Assembly: GCA_036346355.1 (NCBI GenBank)
Contig: CM070577.1
Coordinates: 17,235,666-17,299,665, forward strand
DNA length: 64,000 nt
From: Rhipidocladum racemiflorum
Lineage: Eukaryota; Streptophyta; Magnoliopsida; Poales; Poaceae
Direction: 5' to 3'
This document shows positions 1 through 10,968 of this stretch, piece by piece. The position numbers and the translations under genes were made by a program. The notes beneath the pieces were generated by a model. It ran no database searches, was not told the DNA's origin, and saw only the letters and a list, made by a program, of their open reading frames with translations. Each line of letters starts with the position of its first letter. The first letter of the stretch is position 1.

Positions 1-79
1 ACACAACAAGCAATTAAATTGATTTTCATGATACTAATGCATCTAAACCTATACAAGGCTAAAAGCTATAATGTAATCA

Positions 80-330
80 ATTTAAATGCTTGTTACCGAG
101 AGATGGGATTGGCTCATAATTGACTTGATTATCTTTATGCTTGGCTCCAATTGCAAATGATGAAGTCCTTTTCTTCTTGAGGAGTCCAAGCGTCCAATCC
201 ATCTCTTACCATCTAAAATTCTTTTAGGCGGTTTTTGGTACCCAATCCTTGTTGGGTCCAACAATGTTAGTCACAAGATATTTAGGGACCCAAATGGCCC
301 TAACTTTGACATTATTGAATTGACTAACTT
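80..330 (-). pseudogene. Remnant of a Sirevirus-type Copia gag/protease junction
   Basis: Read on the minus strand, 225-294 encodes IWVPKYLVTN followed by IVGPNKDWVPKT and a stop. This resembles the segment at the gag/protease junction of Opie/Ji-like (Sirevirus) Copia elements. The complete element at 30848-44672 carries a related segment near 34250-34325, so the comparison can be made inside this window. No long frame, LTR or target-site duplication is visible here, so this is a fragment. The rest of 1-974 shows no gene; 600-974 is the 3' flank of the GDSL gene. Confidence 0.5.
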
Positions 331-974
331 GACTAGGAATAGGTTTGCGATAATGATTCCTCTAAGCAAATAGTTTGCATTGTGACCAGAAGGCTTTGGA
401 GGGCAATTTGATACACATGTAGCACTGTAGCAGAAACACTACACATCGTTTACTGCGGCAAAGGAATCCAAGGCATGCAGGTCCTGATCCGACGGCCAAA
501 AACTGATAAATGCTTGAGCAGAGCACTGTGCTCCTGATCTGCAGTATCACTATTAGCTAATAATGCTGCCGATCCTATCCTAGTCCATTCCCACGATAGC
601 CCACATCATCGGTCTTGACTCTTGACTCTTGACAGAGTGTAGATATAGGGCATGGGTGCAGCGTAAGATGCGCTATGTTGCCAATCCTATCCCCATTTCC
701 ACAGGCTGTTCGATCTCTTACGGGCACTAGCACCGATCCACGACTACATATTATGGTCATGCATGCATGCACCGATAAAAATTCAGAAACAACAGGCACA
801 GTACTCCTGATCCAAATTAACTGGACACACATACAACGACACACAACACAACTCAGCTCGATCCCTACGCACGTACATCACCATAGGCTACTTATATTAC
901 TGCTGCAAAACGTAATGCATGCATTCGCCAATAACTAGTTGAGAAATCAAGCTCCGGCCTGCATCCAGGCCGGC

Positions 975-3900
975 CTACGGCTGCCACGCGGCGAGCTGCT
1001 GGATGTTCATGGGGTAGACGAGGTCGGTGCCGGCGGAGAAGGCCGCCTTGCCGAGGAGCACGTTCACCCTCTCCGTCGGGTGGAAGGCGTCCCAGAAGAT
1101 GTACGTGTTCCGGTTCGGGCACGGCCGCTGGAACGGCAGGCACGTGATCATCCCCCGGTTCCTCCCGATCCCGCAGCACCCGCGGTCCGGCACGCTGAAC
1201 CCTGCATGAAATTTATTGCAATTGACAAACCCGTCCCTCTGTCACTGACTGTTCGCAACGACGATATGAATATGCATGTGTATATAGGGTCGTTGTGATG
1301 ATCGAGCTAGAGTAGTGGCTGGTGATTACCGTAGGACCACGGGTTCCTGAGGACCTCGGTGATCATGGCGTAGGTGTCGACGTAGATGAACTTGGCGCGG
1401 GGGAGGTTGACGTTGAGGGTGTTCACCATGGCCTTCACCTTGCTGTTGTAGGGGATGATGAGGTCGTCCACGTCCGGCGAGCACATGTTGGTCGGGTTCC
1501 GCGCGCGCATGTTCGGGATGCACGCCATCGACCCCACGCCGGCGATCACGAACCTGCGGGCTCCCAGGTTGTACAGGCTCTGCATGCGAGAACCAACACA
1601 CACAGACAGACATATTCAGATCAGAGATGGCAAGCGCTGCTTGATGCATGCACGCACGCACGCAGTGCGTGCTGATCTTAATTAACTTTGCATGCATGTG
1701 TGCGTGTGTTTGTCAGTGTGTACATGCAACTGCTTGATGAGCTTAATTAATCAATCACCTTGAGCTGCTTGGTGTACTGCTGCACCAGGAGCGTGGAGTA
1801 CTGCTCCCCGTTGTACTCGTTCCTGGTGTTGTAGTTGGGCATGAGGTAGTTGTTCAGGTAGTCGTTGCTGCCCATGCCCACGTAGAAGATGCTGCGCGCC
1901 AGCGAGCTGGCCAGCTTGCCAGCGCCCAGCCTCCCGGTGATCTGGTTCCGCGTTGACTCGAAGTTCTTGATCTGCTCGTTGAACGGGATGCGCCCGACCT
2001 GCAGTATCAATGCCATGCATACATTGTGCCATGGAAATTAATTAGCTCATACGAATTAGCTTGGTCCTAGTTCTGGTTCAGGTTTAATCAGCATGCATGC
2101 GTACAAAGTTCTGGCCGGTGTTGTCCAGGATCCCGGCGGCGGCTGAGGCGTAGTTCACGCCGCGGAGGGCGGCGTCGCCGCTGGAGGCCTGGGTGTGCGA
2201 AGGCAGGAGGGGCAGGCCGAGAAGTTCAGCTGCAGCAATGCAACGAGTGAATTGAATCAGCGAATTAAGCAGCCTGAGCTTCTGATTAAAATAGCTACGC
2301 ATGTACAGATCAGTTACGGTCAAGGAGAGATTTGGCTATTGATTTTGCAGTGATCCTGCGGTAAGGTTAGCCTGTGCCGCGCATAAATTCTCGGCGGGGA
2401 CTGATCAGGACTGCATGATGCACAGCGTTTGCATTTACCACCGTGACGTGTATACATAGCCAGGCCAGAGTCACATGGAAACATTGATGCCACGGTAGCG
2501 GTACACACAAATTGACCAGATGAATTCATCGCATCATGTGTGCTGCATGAGGTGAAGCAACGACAAGGCAGCAGAAACATTATGATCCCCTGGAAAAGTT
2601 GAGTACTATATCGCCTATAGTACTGCATAGCGCCCCCCCCCCCCCACCCCCGGGTCTCTCATGCACTTGAATGTGCACATGATAGAGGCCGGTCAGTAGT
2701 TATTACAGCGCGACAGCAATACTAGCTAGTGTCACAGTGCTCATGTAGATTGCAGAGTGACTAGCTAGCTGCCAATCAGTTCAGATTTGTTTGGACCATG
2801 CACTATATCCATGCTTGGATTTTCACTTGGAAGTTGTGAGAAAAGGGACTAAACATGCAGATGCAAGTAGGGTTGAGTGTGGAATTAAGATACGCATGTC
2901 AATTACATTGCTTCTTCAAGGAAATCAAGGATCGAGGAGCTAGCCTAACATTGGAAATTGCCTACTTGTCGATGATTATAGAGACACACCGGGCATACGG
3001 ATCTAGGTTCCCAGGAAAATGTGTATGTATGTATATATATCCAATTCACCAAACCTGGAATCTTTGCTTGTAAGACCATCTCCAACCCATTCCCGTCCCC
3101 TCCCTCATTCCCTTCGTGAAGGGATTCCCATTCCCTTCAGCGCTCCAACGGGTTCCCTTCAGCATTCCCTTCAGCCTGGGATTCTCTCTCCCATTCCCTC
3201 CAGGAAGGGATTCTCTCTCCTTTCCCTATACATTTCCCTTTAAAGGGAATCTGTTGGAGATGAGTGGAAATAAAGGGAATGGGAACAGGGAAGGGAATGA
3301 AATGAAGGGAATATGGTTGGAGATGGTCTAACAATTATAACAATTATTTTCTATGGTTTGTAAAATATTCTTCCGCGGGACAGAGTGATTAAACACTCTT
3401 CATTGCGCTAAAACAAACAAGAATGCATAGGAATCATTATGAATCTTTTTTTTTTTTAAAGAACGAGAAAGGGGCTTAAACAACGCAACCGTGTGTTTTG
3501 CCACTAGGGTATACATGGTTTCCCAACACTTTCATTGCATCACTACCGTAACAATACATTGTTTGACATCCGTCTACCTAATGACCTATCAAAATAAGCT
3601 TTATATTATTTTGAAGCCAAACAGTGCATGAGAATGAAACATTTGTTTGGTGTATACATTGCACTGAAATATCACAGCCAAATCTTCAAGACTTCAATTT
3701 ATCTTTGGTTTGGGAGTTTTTGGGCGAAGAAAAGCCAAAAAAAAAAAAGGGAGAGAGAGAATAAGAGGGAGTTGTGCTGCCTACGTACTGGTGCCCCTCT
3801 TCTCATGCGATTGTGAGAGACGAGCGGTGAAGGCAGTTACTAGCTGCTTGTTGGGAATACAAGATCATTTGTGCAGTACATGTAACATTGATTAGACAAC

Positions 3901-5488
3901 TAAGAATTTACTCACTCTCCTCGTGATATAAGTCTAAAGCCCACTATACACACAAGCCAAAGATGCATTAAATATAATAAAAGTAAATATCATTGGACCA
4001 TGCATATCCCTATTAAATGGCATACTACAACTACTCATCAACTTTTTAGCAGTAAAAAATGATATATTATGAAAATATTGTAATTACTACATATTTAATC
4101 TCCATAATGACTTATATTGTAGGGTAACGTATGTGAAAAATGAGGACTTATATTGCGGGATGCTGGATGGAAAGAGTAACATGTAAGACTATCTCCAGCG
4201 GGTTCCCGTCCCCTCCAAATCCCTTCGCGAACAGATCCCAAGTGCTCCAGCGGATTCCCTTCACGATTCCCTTCAAAAAGGATTTGTACAGTGAATCCCT
4301 ATAGAAAGGGATTCTCTCTCCAATCCCAGAGAGAAATCCCTTCGAAGGGATGCTGTTGGAGATGATAGGAAATAAAGGGAATGGAAGTGGGGAAGGGAAT
4401 AGGGAAAGGAATGGAATGAAGGGAAATTGCTGGAGATAGTCTAAGCTATGGAAGGGACCAAACATTCGGTTTTAATGTTTTGTTTCGCACAAAATCGAAG
4501 GGGTCTCAAATTTTTTGAAGCATGGGGAGCCATGGCTCCCTCTAGACCCTGCTGTCTCCGTCCCTGGATGTACCAAAATTAGCAGTTAAACTGAAATAAA
4601 TTACACTACTTTGCTTGACTTACTACTTTCGAAAGCAACACAATGATGCTACAATAGGTCAAATAACACACCATACATATGTCAGCTAGCACAAAGTCTT
4701 TTCAGCATGTCAAGAAAACTGAAAGATGCATGCTAACTTGTACCCTTCTACATATAACTCCTTACATTTGGTAGCAATTTTTAAGACACTTTCTTTTTCA
4801 TGAGAACTTGCCGTTATTCCGTTCCATCAAAGCTGTGACATTTCCTCTGAACTAGCTAGTTCCAAAGAACTCCAATACTCCAAAGCTAGTAAAGAAATAA
4901 AGCAAGCGGCGCAAAGAGATTTTAGTAGCCAGCTAGAGTAGACGAGAGCAACGTAAGGATGTTGGCCCAGCTCTATTCTTTTCGTTTTGCCGCAATGCCT
5001 CTGACGATTTTTTTACTACTATTTATACTAGATATTACATTCTAATTTGGATAGCAATCAGAGCTCCTGATCGTAGCAGTCTCAGTCAAAACTTGCAAAG
5101 TTTGAACCTTCTAAAACAGAAGCTCAATGCCAAGATTATATCTAACAAAGGGAGCACGCGTGTATGCAGCATTTAGGTGGTGCGTACCTATCTCGTCGAC
5201 CATGGTGTAGCCGTTGGAGAAGCGGCCGGTGGGCCCGCCGGCGAAGTCGATGCCGTAGGGCAGGTAGTTAGCCTTGGCGAGCGACTGAAGGTCGTTGTTG
5301 TTGCCGTTGTCCGTCAGCGAGTCCCCGAACACGAACATCGCCGGCACGCTTGCCGCCGCGCCCCCGTTCCCGCCTCCGCCGGGCCCCATCGGGAACGTGA
5401 AGTTCCACGGCGGGAACACCTGCGCCGTGGCGAATCCGGAGGTCAGCAGGAACATCAGCAGGTGGAGCGTTTCTACGACGAAGGCCAT
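975..5488 (-). CDS. GDSL-type esterase/lipase, five exons, 380 residues
   Basis: Exons on the minus strand are 5488-5188, 2229-2105, 1998-1759, 1579-1330 and 1201-975. Each intron is GT..AG, phases are compatible and the sum is 1143 bp (380 codons plus TAG). Residues 1-22 look like a signal peptide, so the product is probably secreted or apoplastic; a Gly-rich insert (35-43) follows. Block I has FVFGDSLTDNGNNN with the nucleophile Ser57. Gly124 (block II) and Asn187 in GSND (block III) fit the oxyanion hole. Block V is FWDAFHP, giving Asp343 and His346. All catalytic positions and the family's usual length are present, so the gene looks intact. The plant family hydrolyses acyl esters; the substrate cannot be told from sequence. 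Intron 1 is about 2.96 kb and filled with repeats; introns 2-4 are 106, 179 and 128 bp. No other gene is adjacent. Confidence 0.93.
3074..3328. mobile_element. Tourist-like MITE (PIF/Harbinger type), 255 bp, in GDSL intron 1
   Basis: The ends are GACCATCTCCAAC and GTTGGAGATGGTC, a perfect 13-bp terminal inverted repeat. The element is flanked by TAA on both sides (3071-3073 and 3329-3331), the 3-bp duplication typical of Tourist/PIF-Harbinger elements. The interior is rich in GGGAA/TTCCC runs. It is absent from the paralogous segment near 16040-16080. There is no coding capacity. Confidence 0.85.
3541..4566. mobile_element. Old hAT-like element, left end deleted (copy 1)
   Basis: The right end is CTGTCTCCGTCCCTG at 4552-4566, followed by GATGTACC. 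The partner copy (16300-17623) keeps a left end CAGGGACTGAGCCAG preceded by GATGTACA, so the pair gives an 8-bp duplication GATGTAC(A/C), as expected for hAT. Here about 120 bp around the left end are missing near 3545. The MITE at 4187-4441 sits inside it. No transposase is present. Confidence 0.5.
4187..4441. mobile_element. Second Tourist-like MITE of the same family, 255 bp
   Basis: The terminal inverted repeats are GACTATCTCCAGC and GCTGGAGATAGTC, flanked by TAA at 4184-4186 and 4442-4444. The duplicated segment at about 17486-17500 reads ACATGTAAGCTATG, which is the exact unoccupied site with one TAA. Both length and end sequences match the 3074-3328 element. Confidence 0.9.
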
Positions 5489-5760
5489 TGGAGAGCTCGC
5501 TCGCTCGCTAGCTAGCTAGCTTGGTGGTAATTAACTAGGACTCTAGGAGCAGAACAAAGCTAGGCAGAGCACGCAGTGGGAGAAGGGGAGTGGTGGTGTA
5601 TACAGAGAGGGAGATCGGGGGGCAAGGGTTTTGGGTGGGGTGGTTGGTGGGTGGGTAGGGAGGGAGTAAATGCGGCTCGGCTTGCATGCAGGTCCCCGGT
5701 CCGCTGCCGGCCATTACTGGCATAGGGGGAGTAAATGGGAGCTTCCTTGGTGATTGGGAT
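5489..5760 (-). promoter_or_regulatory. Probable promoter and 5' UTR of the GDSL gene
   Basis: This is the sequence immediately upstream of the ATG at 5488. It is pyrimidine-rich on the minus strand, with GCTAGCTAGC repeats next to the start. A weak TATA-like GTATACACC lies near 5597-5605 on the minus strand. No clear TATAAA is seen, so the transcription start is undetermined. Confidence 0.3.
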
Positions 5761-5863
5761 CGAGGTTCAAAATCTCGATGAAATTGTCAAAATTTTGGAT
5801 GAAAATTTGGATTTTAGACTTTCGAGATTCTAAATCTTGTCTGAATTAAAAAATTTGAAAAAG

Positions 5864-5906
5864 GAGTATCTGTGACGGTTTTTCTTGAAAACCGCCACAG
5901 ATACTC
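5864..5906. repeat. Short strong hairpin with 19-bp arms
   Basis: GAGTATCTGTGACGGTTTT at 5864-5882 pairs with AAAACCGCCACAGATACTC at 5888-5906 with one mismatch and a loop of about 5 bases. Such CTGTGGCGGTTTT arms are common in subterminal parts of plant DNA transposons. No TIR-TSD pair was found for this one. Confidence 0.55.
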
Positions 5907-6010
5907 TTTTTTTGAAATCTCAGTGATTTTATGCCGACGTTATTTCGGCCGAAATCTCGGTGATTTTAACTGAAATTTCGAAAATCTTGATTGAAAAAAA
6001 AACAGATTTA

Positions 6011-6463
6011 AGTCCTGTTTGGCAGAGCTCTAGCTTCACCAGATTAGTATTTCTAGCTCCACCTAGAGCTATAAGTATATTAAGGCCCTGTTTGGTACGG
6101 TTTCAGATTTTTGGTAGAAACGTTTTAGGTTGGATTTTGTGAATCGAGTGGAAATGGGTTGAGACTGATTCAGCCACGGTGTGGAAAAAGAAGAAACGAT
6201 CCAAGGAGAATCGTTCCAAGTTTTAGCCCGTTTGGTTAGGATTTTTCCAGAATCTAGTAGAAACGGTCTGGTTCCAAGTTACCAAACAGGCCTAAGAGTG
6301 TTTAGGTGAATCATTTTGTTTACATTTTAAATTAAAAATATAAACTTAATTCATTTTATTTTAGCATACAAGTTTTAGATCTAAAGTGGAGATAGGATCT
6401 AAAGCTCATACAAGTTTTAGATCTAAGGTAGAGATAGGATCTAAAGTTCTGCCAAATATAACC
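6011..6463. mobile_element. Outer Tourist-like MITE, split by a second MITE
   Basis: The left end AGTCCTGTTTGGCAGAGCT is inverted relative to the right end AGTTCTGCCAAATATAACC, and TTA flanks both sides (6008-6010, 6464-6466). A two-unit tandem repeat of about 44 bp lies at 6364-6452. The inner element 6084-6292 is inserted within it. Confidence 0.55.
6084..6292. mobile_element. Inner Tourist-like MITE, 209 bp
   Basis: It begins GGCCCTGTTTGGTACGG and ends CAAGTTACCAAACAGGCC, which is an inverted repeat. TAA flanks both ends (6081-6083, 6293-6295). The same GGCCCTGTTTGG end type occurs at 19450-19720. Confidence 0.8.
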
Positions 6464-6632
6464 TTAAATTTTGGTTTTTAAATTTCGTTCGAATTTTGTC
6501 CGAAATTCCAAGTTCTTATCGAAATTTTGGATTTCGGCTGCCTCCGAGATATATACTGAAAATAAAATTTAAAACCTTGGTTGGGACGTGTGCACGCGAG
6601 GGGTACCAGTGTACCACAGTAGCCGCAGCAGC

Positions 6633-6822
6633 AATGGCTACAGCTAGTCAGCCAGTGCAGTAGAATTTTGTGACTGAAAATTTTAGCAGCGAGCTTCTGA
6701 TTAACTAGCTACGCATGTAGTAGCAATGGCCACAGGCTTACAGCTAGTCAGCCAGTGCAGTAGTATTTTGTGACTGAAAATTTTAGCAGCCTGAGCTTCT
6801 GATTAACTATCTACGCATGTAC
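6633..6822. repeat. Two-unit tandem duplication, about 90-100 bp each
   Basis: Both units carry ACAGCTAGTCAGCCAGTGCA, then a TTTTGTGACTGAAAATTTTA segment, GAGCTTCTGATTAACTA and CTACGCATGTA. The second unit runs into copy 2 of the intron segment. It marks the left boundary of that duplication and may be a by-product of it. Confidence 0.75.
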
Positions 6823-7381
6823 AGATCAGTTACGGTCAAGGAGAAATTTGGCTATTGGATTTTGCAGTGATCCTGCGGTAAGGCTAGCCTGTGCAGACAG
6901 TGCAGCCCATAAATTCTCGGCGGGGACTGATCAGGAGGACTGCATGATGCACAGCGTATGCATTTACCACCGTGCCGTGTATACATATATGCCACGGTAG
7001 CGGTATATTTTTAGATCAAGAGGACATCACCCGAAGTGGGTGCCCCAGTTTCTATTAATAGAAACCAGCCAGTAGTTTTTCGCACAAAGTCATGAGGAAC
7101 TCCAACAGTAAGCAAAACAAAAAGCTCACAACCGAGCACAAAACAAAATCAAAAACAGCACTAAGACACCATAATATCAGAGCATAAGCAACCGGAAACA
7201 TCGGCAGCAGGGAACAAAACGCTATTTTCAATTTCTTCTATCTTCAGTTCCATTTTCGCCAGCAGTCATTTCTTGTCAGTTTGAGTTCCCAGATTGAGTT
7301 CCCAGTTTGAGTTCCCAGTCAAGTCATCATATGAGTCAAAACCAATGGGGCTCGGATCTTGGCATCCAGACCTCCGCAAAA

Positions 7382-10300
7382 TTACTCCACCTTGATCATC
7401 ATATCCTCTTTGAACATTGGACTCCACTTCCTTAAAGAAATAAGCAGTTGCCTCCACAATGTTTTCATGCTTAGCCAATTCTGAAAACGAAAAATCATAT
7501 TATTTCTGCTAATCCATAAACTCCAAAGCACAGCAGCACAAATGGTATTTAACGCGGCATTCTTTTTATTACTAATCCACCACCGAGCAACAGATTCAAA
7601 AGAATAACCAATATGGCAATTGAAAAAAACTTCCACTAAGTTCCACACATTCTTTGCAACAATACAATTGAAAAAAAGATGCAAAACCGATTCCTCTTCG
7701 TCACAAAAGCTACAGGAAGTACCTTTATTAATCCCTCTTTTTATCAAATTATCTCTAGTCATGATTTTGTTATTAGAGAGCATCCAAAGGAAAAAATGAA
7801 CTTTAGGAGGGACAATTAAACTCCAAACAGCAGGGGTAAAAACAGGAGTCACACCCCTAAAATTAATAATCGCATAAAGAGACTGAACCGAATAAACACC
7901 ATTACTCTCATATTGCCAAATAAGAGCATCATCTTCTTCAGCTATCCTTATGCTTTTAACAACCTCCAACAGCTCGAACCACCTAATCATCAATTTTTCA
8001 GAAAAAGTTCTTCTAAAAGTGCATCTACAATCAGTGCCATCCCAAATTTCAGCAACAGTATAACCCTTCTCATTAACAATACTATAAAGATCCCAAAACT
8101 GAGTCGCTAGGCAAGAGGAACCAAACCAAATGTCCTCCTGCATCTAACCTTTTTTCCATTACCAACCTTCCACTTGTAACCAAATTTTGTGGCTTGCATA
8201 GCCCACATAACCCCTTTCCAGAAAATAGAGATATGATCCTGATTACTAACAAAAATGTTAGGACTATTCACTTTATATTTAAAATCCACTAAGTCCTTCC
8301 AATACCTATTCTCCTTATTACATAATCTTTTTATCCAAGAAGCTAGAAGGCACATGTTCAAATCCTTGATATTTGGAATACCAAGCCCACCATATTTTTT
8401 TTCCATACACACAAGGTGCCAATTGGCTAAATGGAGTTTGCTATGCCCTTCATAGTTATTCCAAAGACAATTCGCCATGTGAGAGTTAATAAGATCTAAA
8501 GCCCATTTCGGAAACTTAAAAAAGGAAAGCAGATAGATGGGGATACTAGCTAGACAAGACTTTATAAGAATCAAACGACCACTATGAGACAAGAGTTTAC
8601 TCCTCCACCCCGCAATCCTTTTTAACATCTTATCTATCAAAGGCTGAAAATCCTCCCTTTTAATTTTATCATAGTGAAGGGGAATACCCAAATACTTAAT
8701 AGGGAGAGAACCTTTATTGCAACCAAGGATGCTAGCATAATTGTCTACTTCATTAGAATCACACCCAATTGAAATTAGTTCACTCTTATGAAAGTTAATC
8801 CTCATACCCGACATTAACTCAAAGCAAGTCAAGAACCATTTTAAATGTAAGACCACTCTCTCATCATTTTTAATAAACAAGAGAGTATCGTCCGCATATT
8901 GCAGACTAGTAATCCCTCCAGGATAGAAATCTTCGCAAAGTCCCACAATCAAACTCTTCTGAACAGCTTTAGATAAGATCCTAGTAAAGACATCTACCAC
9001 CAGATTAAAAAGAATAGGCGATAATGGATCACCTTGTCTCAAACCTTTTCCTGTTTGAAAGAATTTACCTTCAACATTATTAATCTTAACTCCCACAGAG
9101 CCATTGCTTAAGATAGCAGAAATCCAACCCCGCCACTTGGCTCCAAAGCCTCTTTTATCCAGGAGATCCAATAAAAAACTCCAGTTCACCTTGTTATAAG
9201 CTTTCTCATAATCAATTTTCAAAACCAAACCTTTCTTTTTATCCCGATGAATTTTATGAATAATCTCGTGAGCAGTGACAACACTCTCTAAGATATATCT
9301 ATTTTTTATAAAAGCGGTCTGATTTTGAAGGATAATTCTATTACAAATGAGACTAATTCTGTTTGTTAAGACTTTAGTAACAATTTTGTAACTGCAGTTT
9401 AACAAGCTAATAGGTCTATATTGCTTAATATGATTAGCATTATTTTCCTTTGGAATCAAAGAGATCATAGCGAAGTTGAGTCTAAAAAGATCCAGCTCAC
9501 CCTTCTCGAAAGCTTTAAACAAATCAATCAAATCATTTTTGATAACATTCCAGTATTTCTGATAGAACATAAAAGACAAGCCATCAGGGCCCGGAGCACC
9601 ATCTGAATAAGAATCAAAAACAGCTTTTCTGATCTCCTCTTCAGAAAAAGGGGCTTCAAGTAACATATTCTCATTATCAGAGATCCTATCCTCTTCTTTA
9701 AAGAAATTATCTGCCAGATTGATATTAGGTTTCTCCTCAAAGCCAAACAGCTTTTTATAATAGTCCCCAGCTATACTAAGCATACTACTAGTATCGTGGA
9801 CTGGCCCTTCAGGCCCTTCAAGGACAGAGATAAAATTTTTTCTTCTTCTCTGATTAGCAACCACATGGAAATATTTAGTATTTCTGTCCCCTTCTTTAAT
9901 ATCTCTCTCTCTAGCCCTCTGTCTGGCCTTCATTTCTTTAATACTCCAAATCTTTTCCATCTCATTCTTAATAAACACAAGTCTACTCTTCTCAATAGTC
10001 AAAAGAGATCTAGATTCCGCAAGAATATCTAAGTTATCGAACTCCTCTAGAAGCATTCTCTTTTTTTTCTTAATATCCGAATCAACATTACGACTCCACC
10101 CTTTTGTGACTTTTCTAATATTTCTAACCTTTATCTGCCAATTATCCATAGCATTCAAACCTCTTTTCGGGATATCCCAAGCCTTAATAATAATATCATC
10201 AAAATCTTTGTGCTGTAACCACCACTTTTCAAACTTAAAGCCATTTTTGTTATGATTCAAACCACTTCCAGAGTCCCAAAGGATAGGAGTGTGATCACTC

Positions 10301-10968
10301 CCAGTCCTTGGGAGAGCAGAGACTATAGCTAAAGGAAAGTTAGCTTCAAAAGAGATACTACAAAAAATTCTATCTATGACCGACATAATGGGATTACTTT
10401 GGTTATTAGACCAAGTATAGTGTCTACCTGTTAAATGCATCTCTATAAGGCCCCATATTTCTATCCATTCATTAAATTTATCACACCATTTGTAATCCAC
10501 TCTACTGTTACTTTTATCGAAATGAGACCTATTCAAATTGAAATCTCCTCCCAGCATAATAGGTGTATGTTCATCAATGACAAGAGTCTCATGAAGCTCA
10601 GAAATAAAATCTTGTTTTCCTTCCTCATAAGGAGAGCCATACACCGTTATCAACCTCCACAAAAAATCCTTGTCCTTATTTTTTAGGACACAATGTATAG
10701 AAAATTTTTTAATATCAACACTTACAATTTCTATGAGATCAGTATTAACACCCACCAAAATACCACCTGCAGTGTTTTTGGAAGGAAGCCAGTTCCATAC
10801 CATATTTTTCGATCCACTAATCGTGTTAAGAAAAGAGGTACTAAAGTTCTCTCTTTTTGTTTCTTGGAAACCCACAAAATCTAGACTATTATCTCTAATA
10901 AGATCCCTAATACACTGAGTTTTTCCAGGTTGCCCAAGACCTCTAGCATTCCAAAATAGACCTTTCAT
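7382..10968 (-). pseudogene. LINE ORF2: endonuclease, reverse transcriptase, zinc-binding tail; one frameshift
   Basis: The start ATG at 10968 opens with MKGLFWNARGLGQ, an APE-type endonuclease N terminus. The endonuclease also has FQETK, a GGDFN motif and SDHTPI. The reverse transcriptase follows with RPISLLN, LRQGDPLSPILF and the catalytic LQYADDTLLF at about 8880-8910. The first frame ends at 8107. The C-terminal zf-RVT region, with PPKVHFFLWML and CSFCDEEESVLHLFFNC, continues in another frame at 8143-7382. The break falls at about 8130-8145, just after KVGNGKKVR. Apart from this shift the frame is open for about 1,190 codons. The protein would nick DNA and copy LINE RNA by target-primed reverse transcription. 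Confidence 0.9.

Larger units (their letters stand above)
2268..5051. repeat. Copy 1 of a duplicated segment, lying inside GDSL intron 1
   Basis: From AGCAGCCTGAGCTTCTGATT (about 2268) to ATTCTAATTTGGATA (about 5051) the sequence is collinear with 6786-18127 once the later insertions there are removed. Matching anchors include 2700-2900 with 15710-15890, 3540-3660 with 16370-16520, and 4460-5050 with 17490-18120. The copy begins about 40 bp from the exon 2 acceptor and ends about 137 bp from the exon 1 donor. It is therefore almost exactly the intron and carries no coding exon. A C-rich tract occurs near 2632-2655. Confidence 0.85.

Noticed and set aside
1322..1697. Plus-strand and second-frame minus ORFs of about 120 codons over the GDSL exons
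   Set aside because: They are shadows of GC-rich exon 4; the GDSL frame carries the family motifs and splice sites.
7266..7478. Separate small gene at the LINE 3' end
   Set aside because: The 70-codon frame overlaps the end of ORF2 in another phase and runs through the 3' UTR repeat; it is a by-product.
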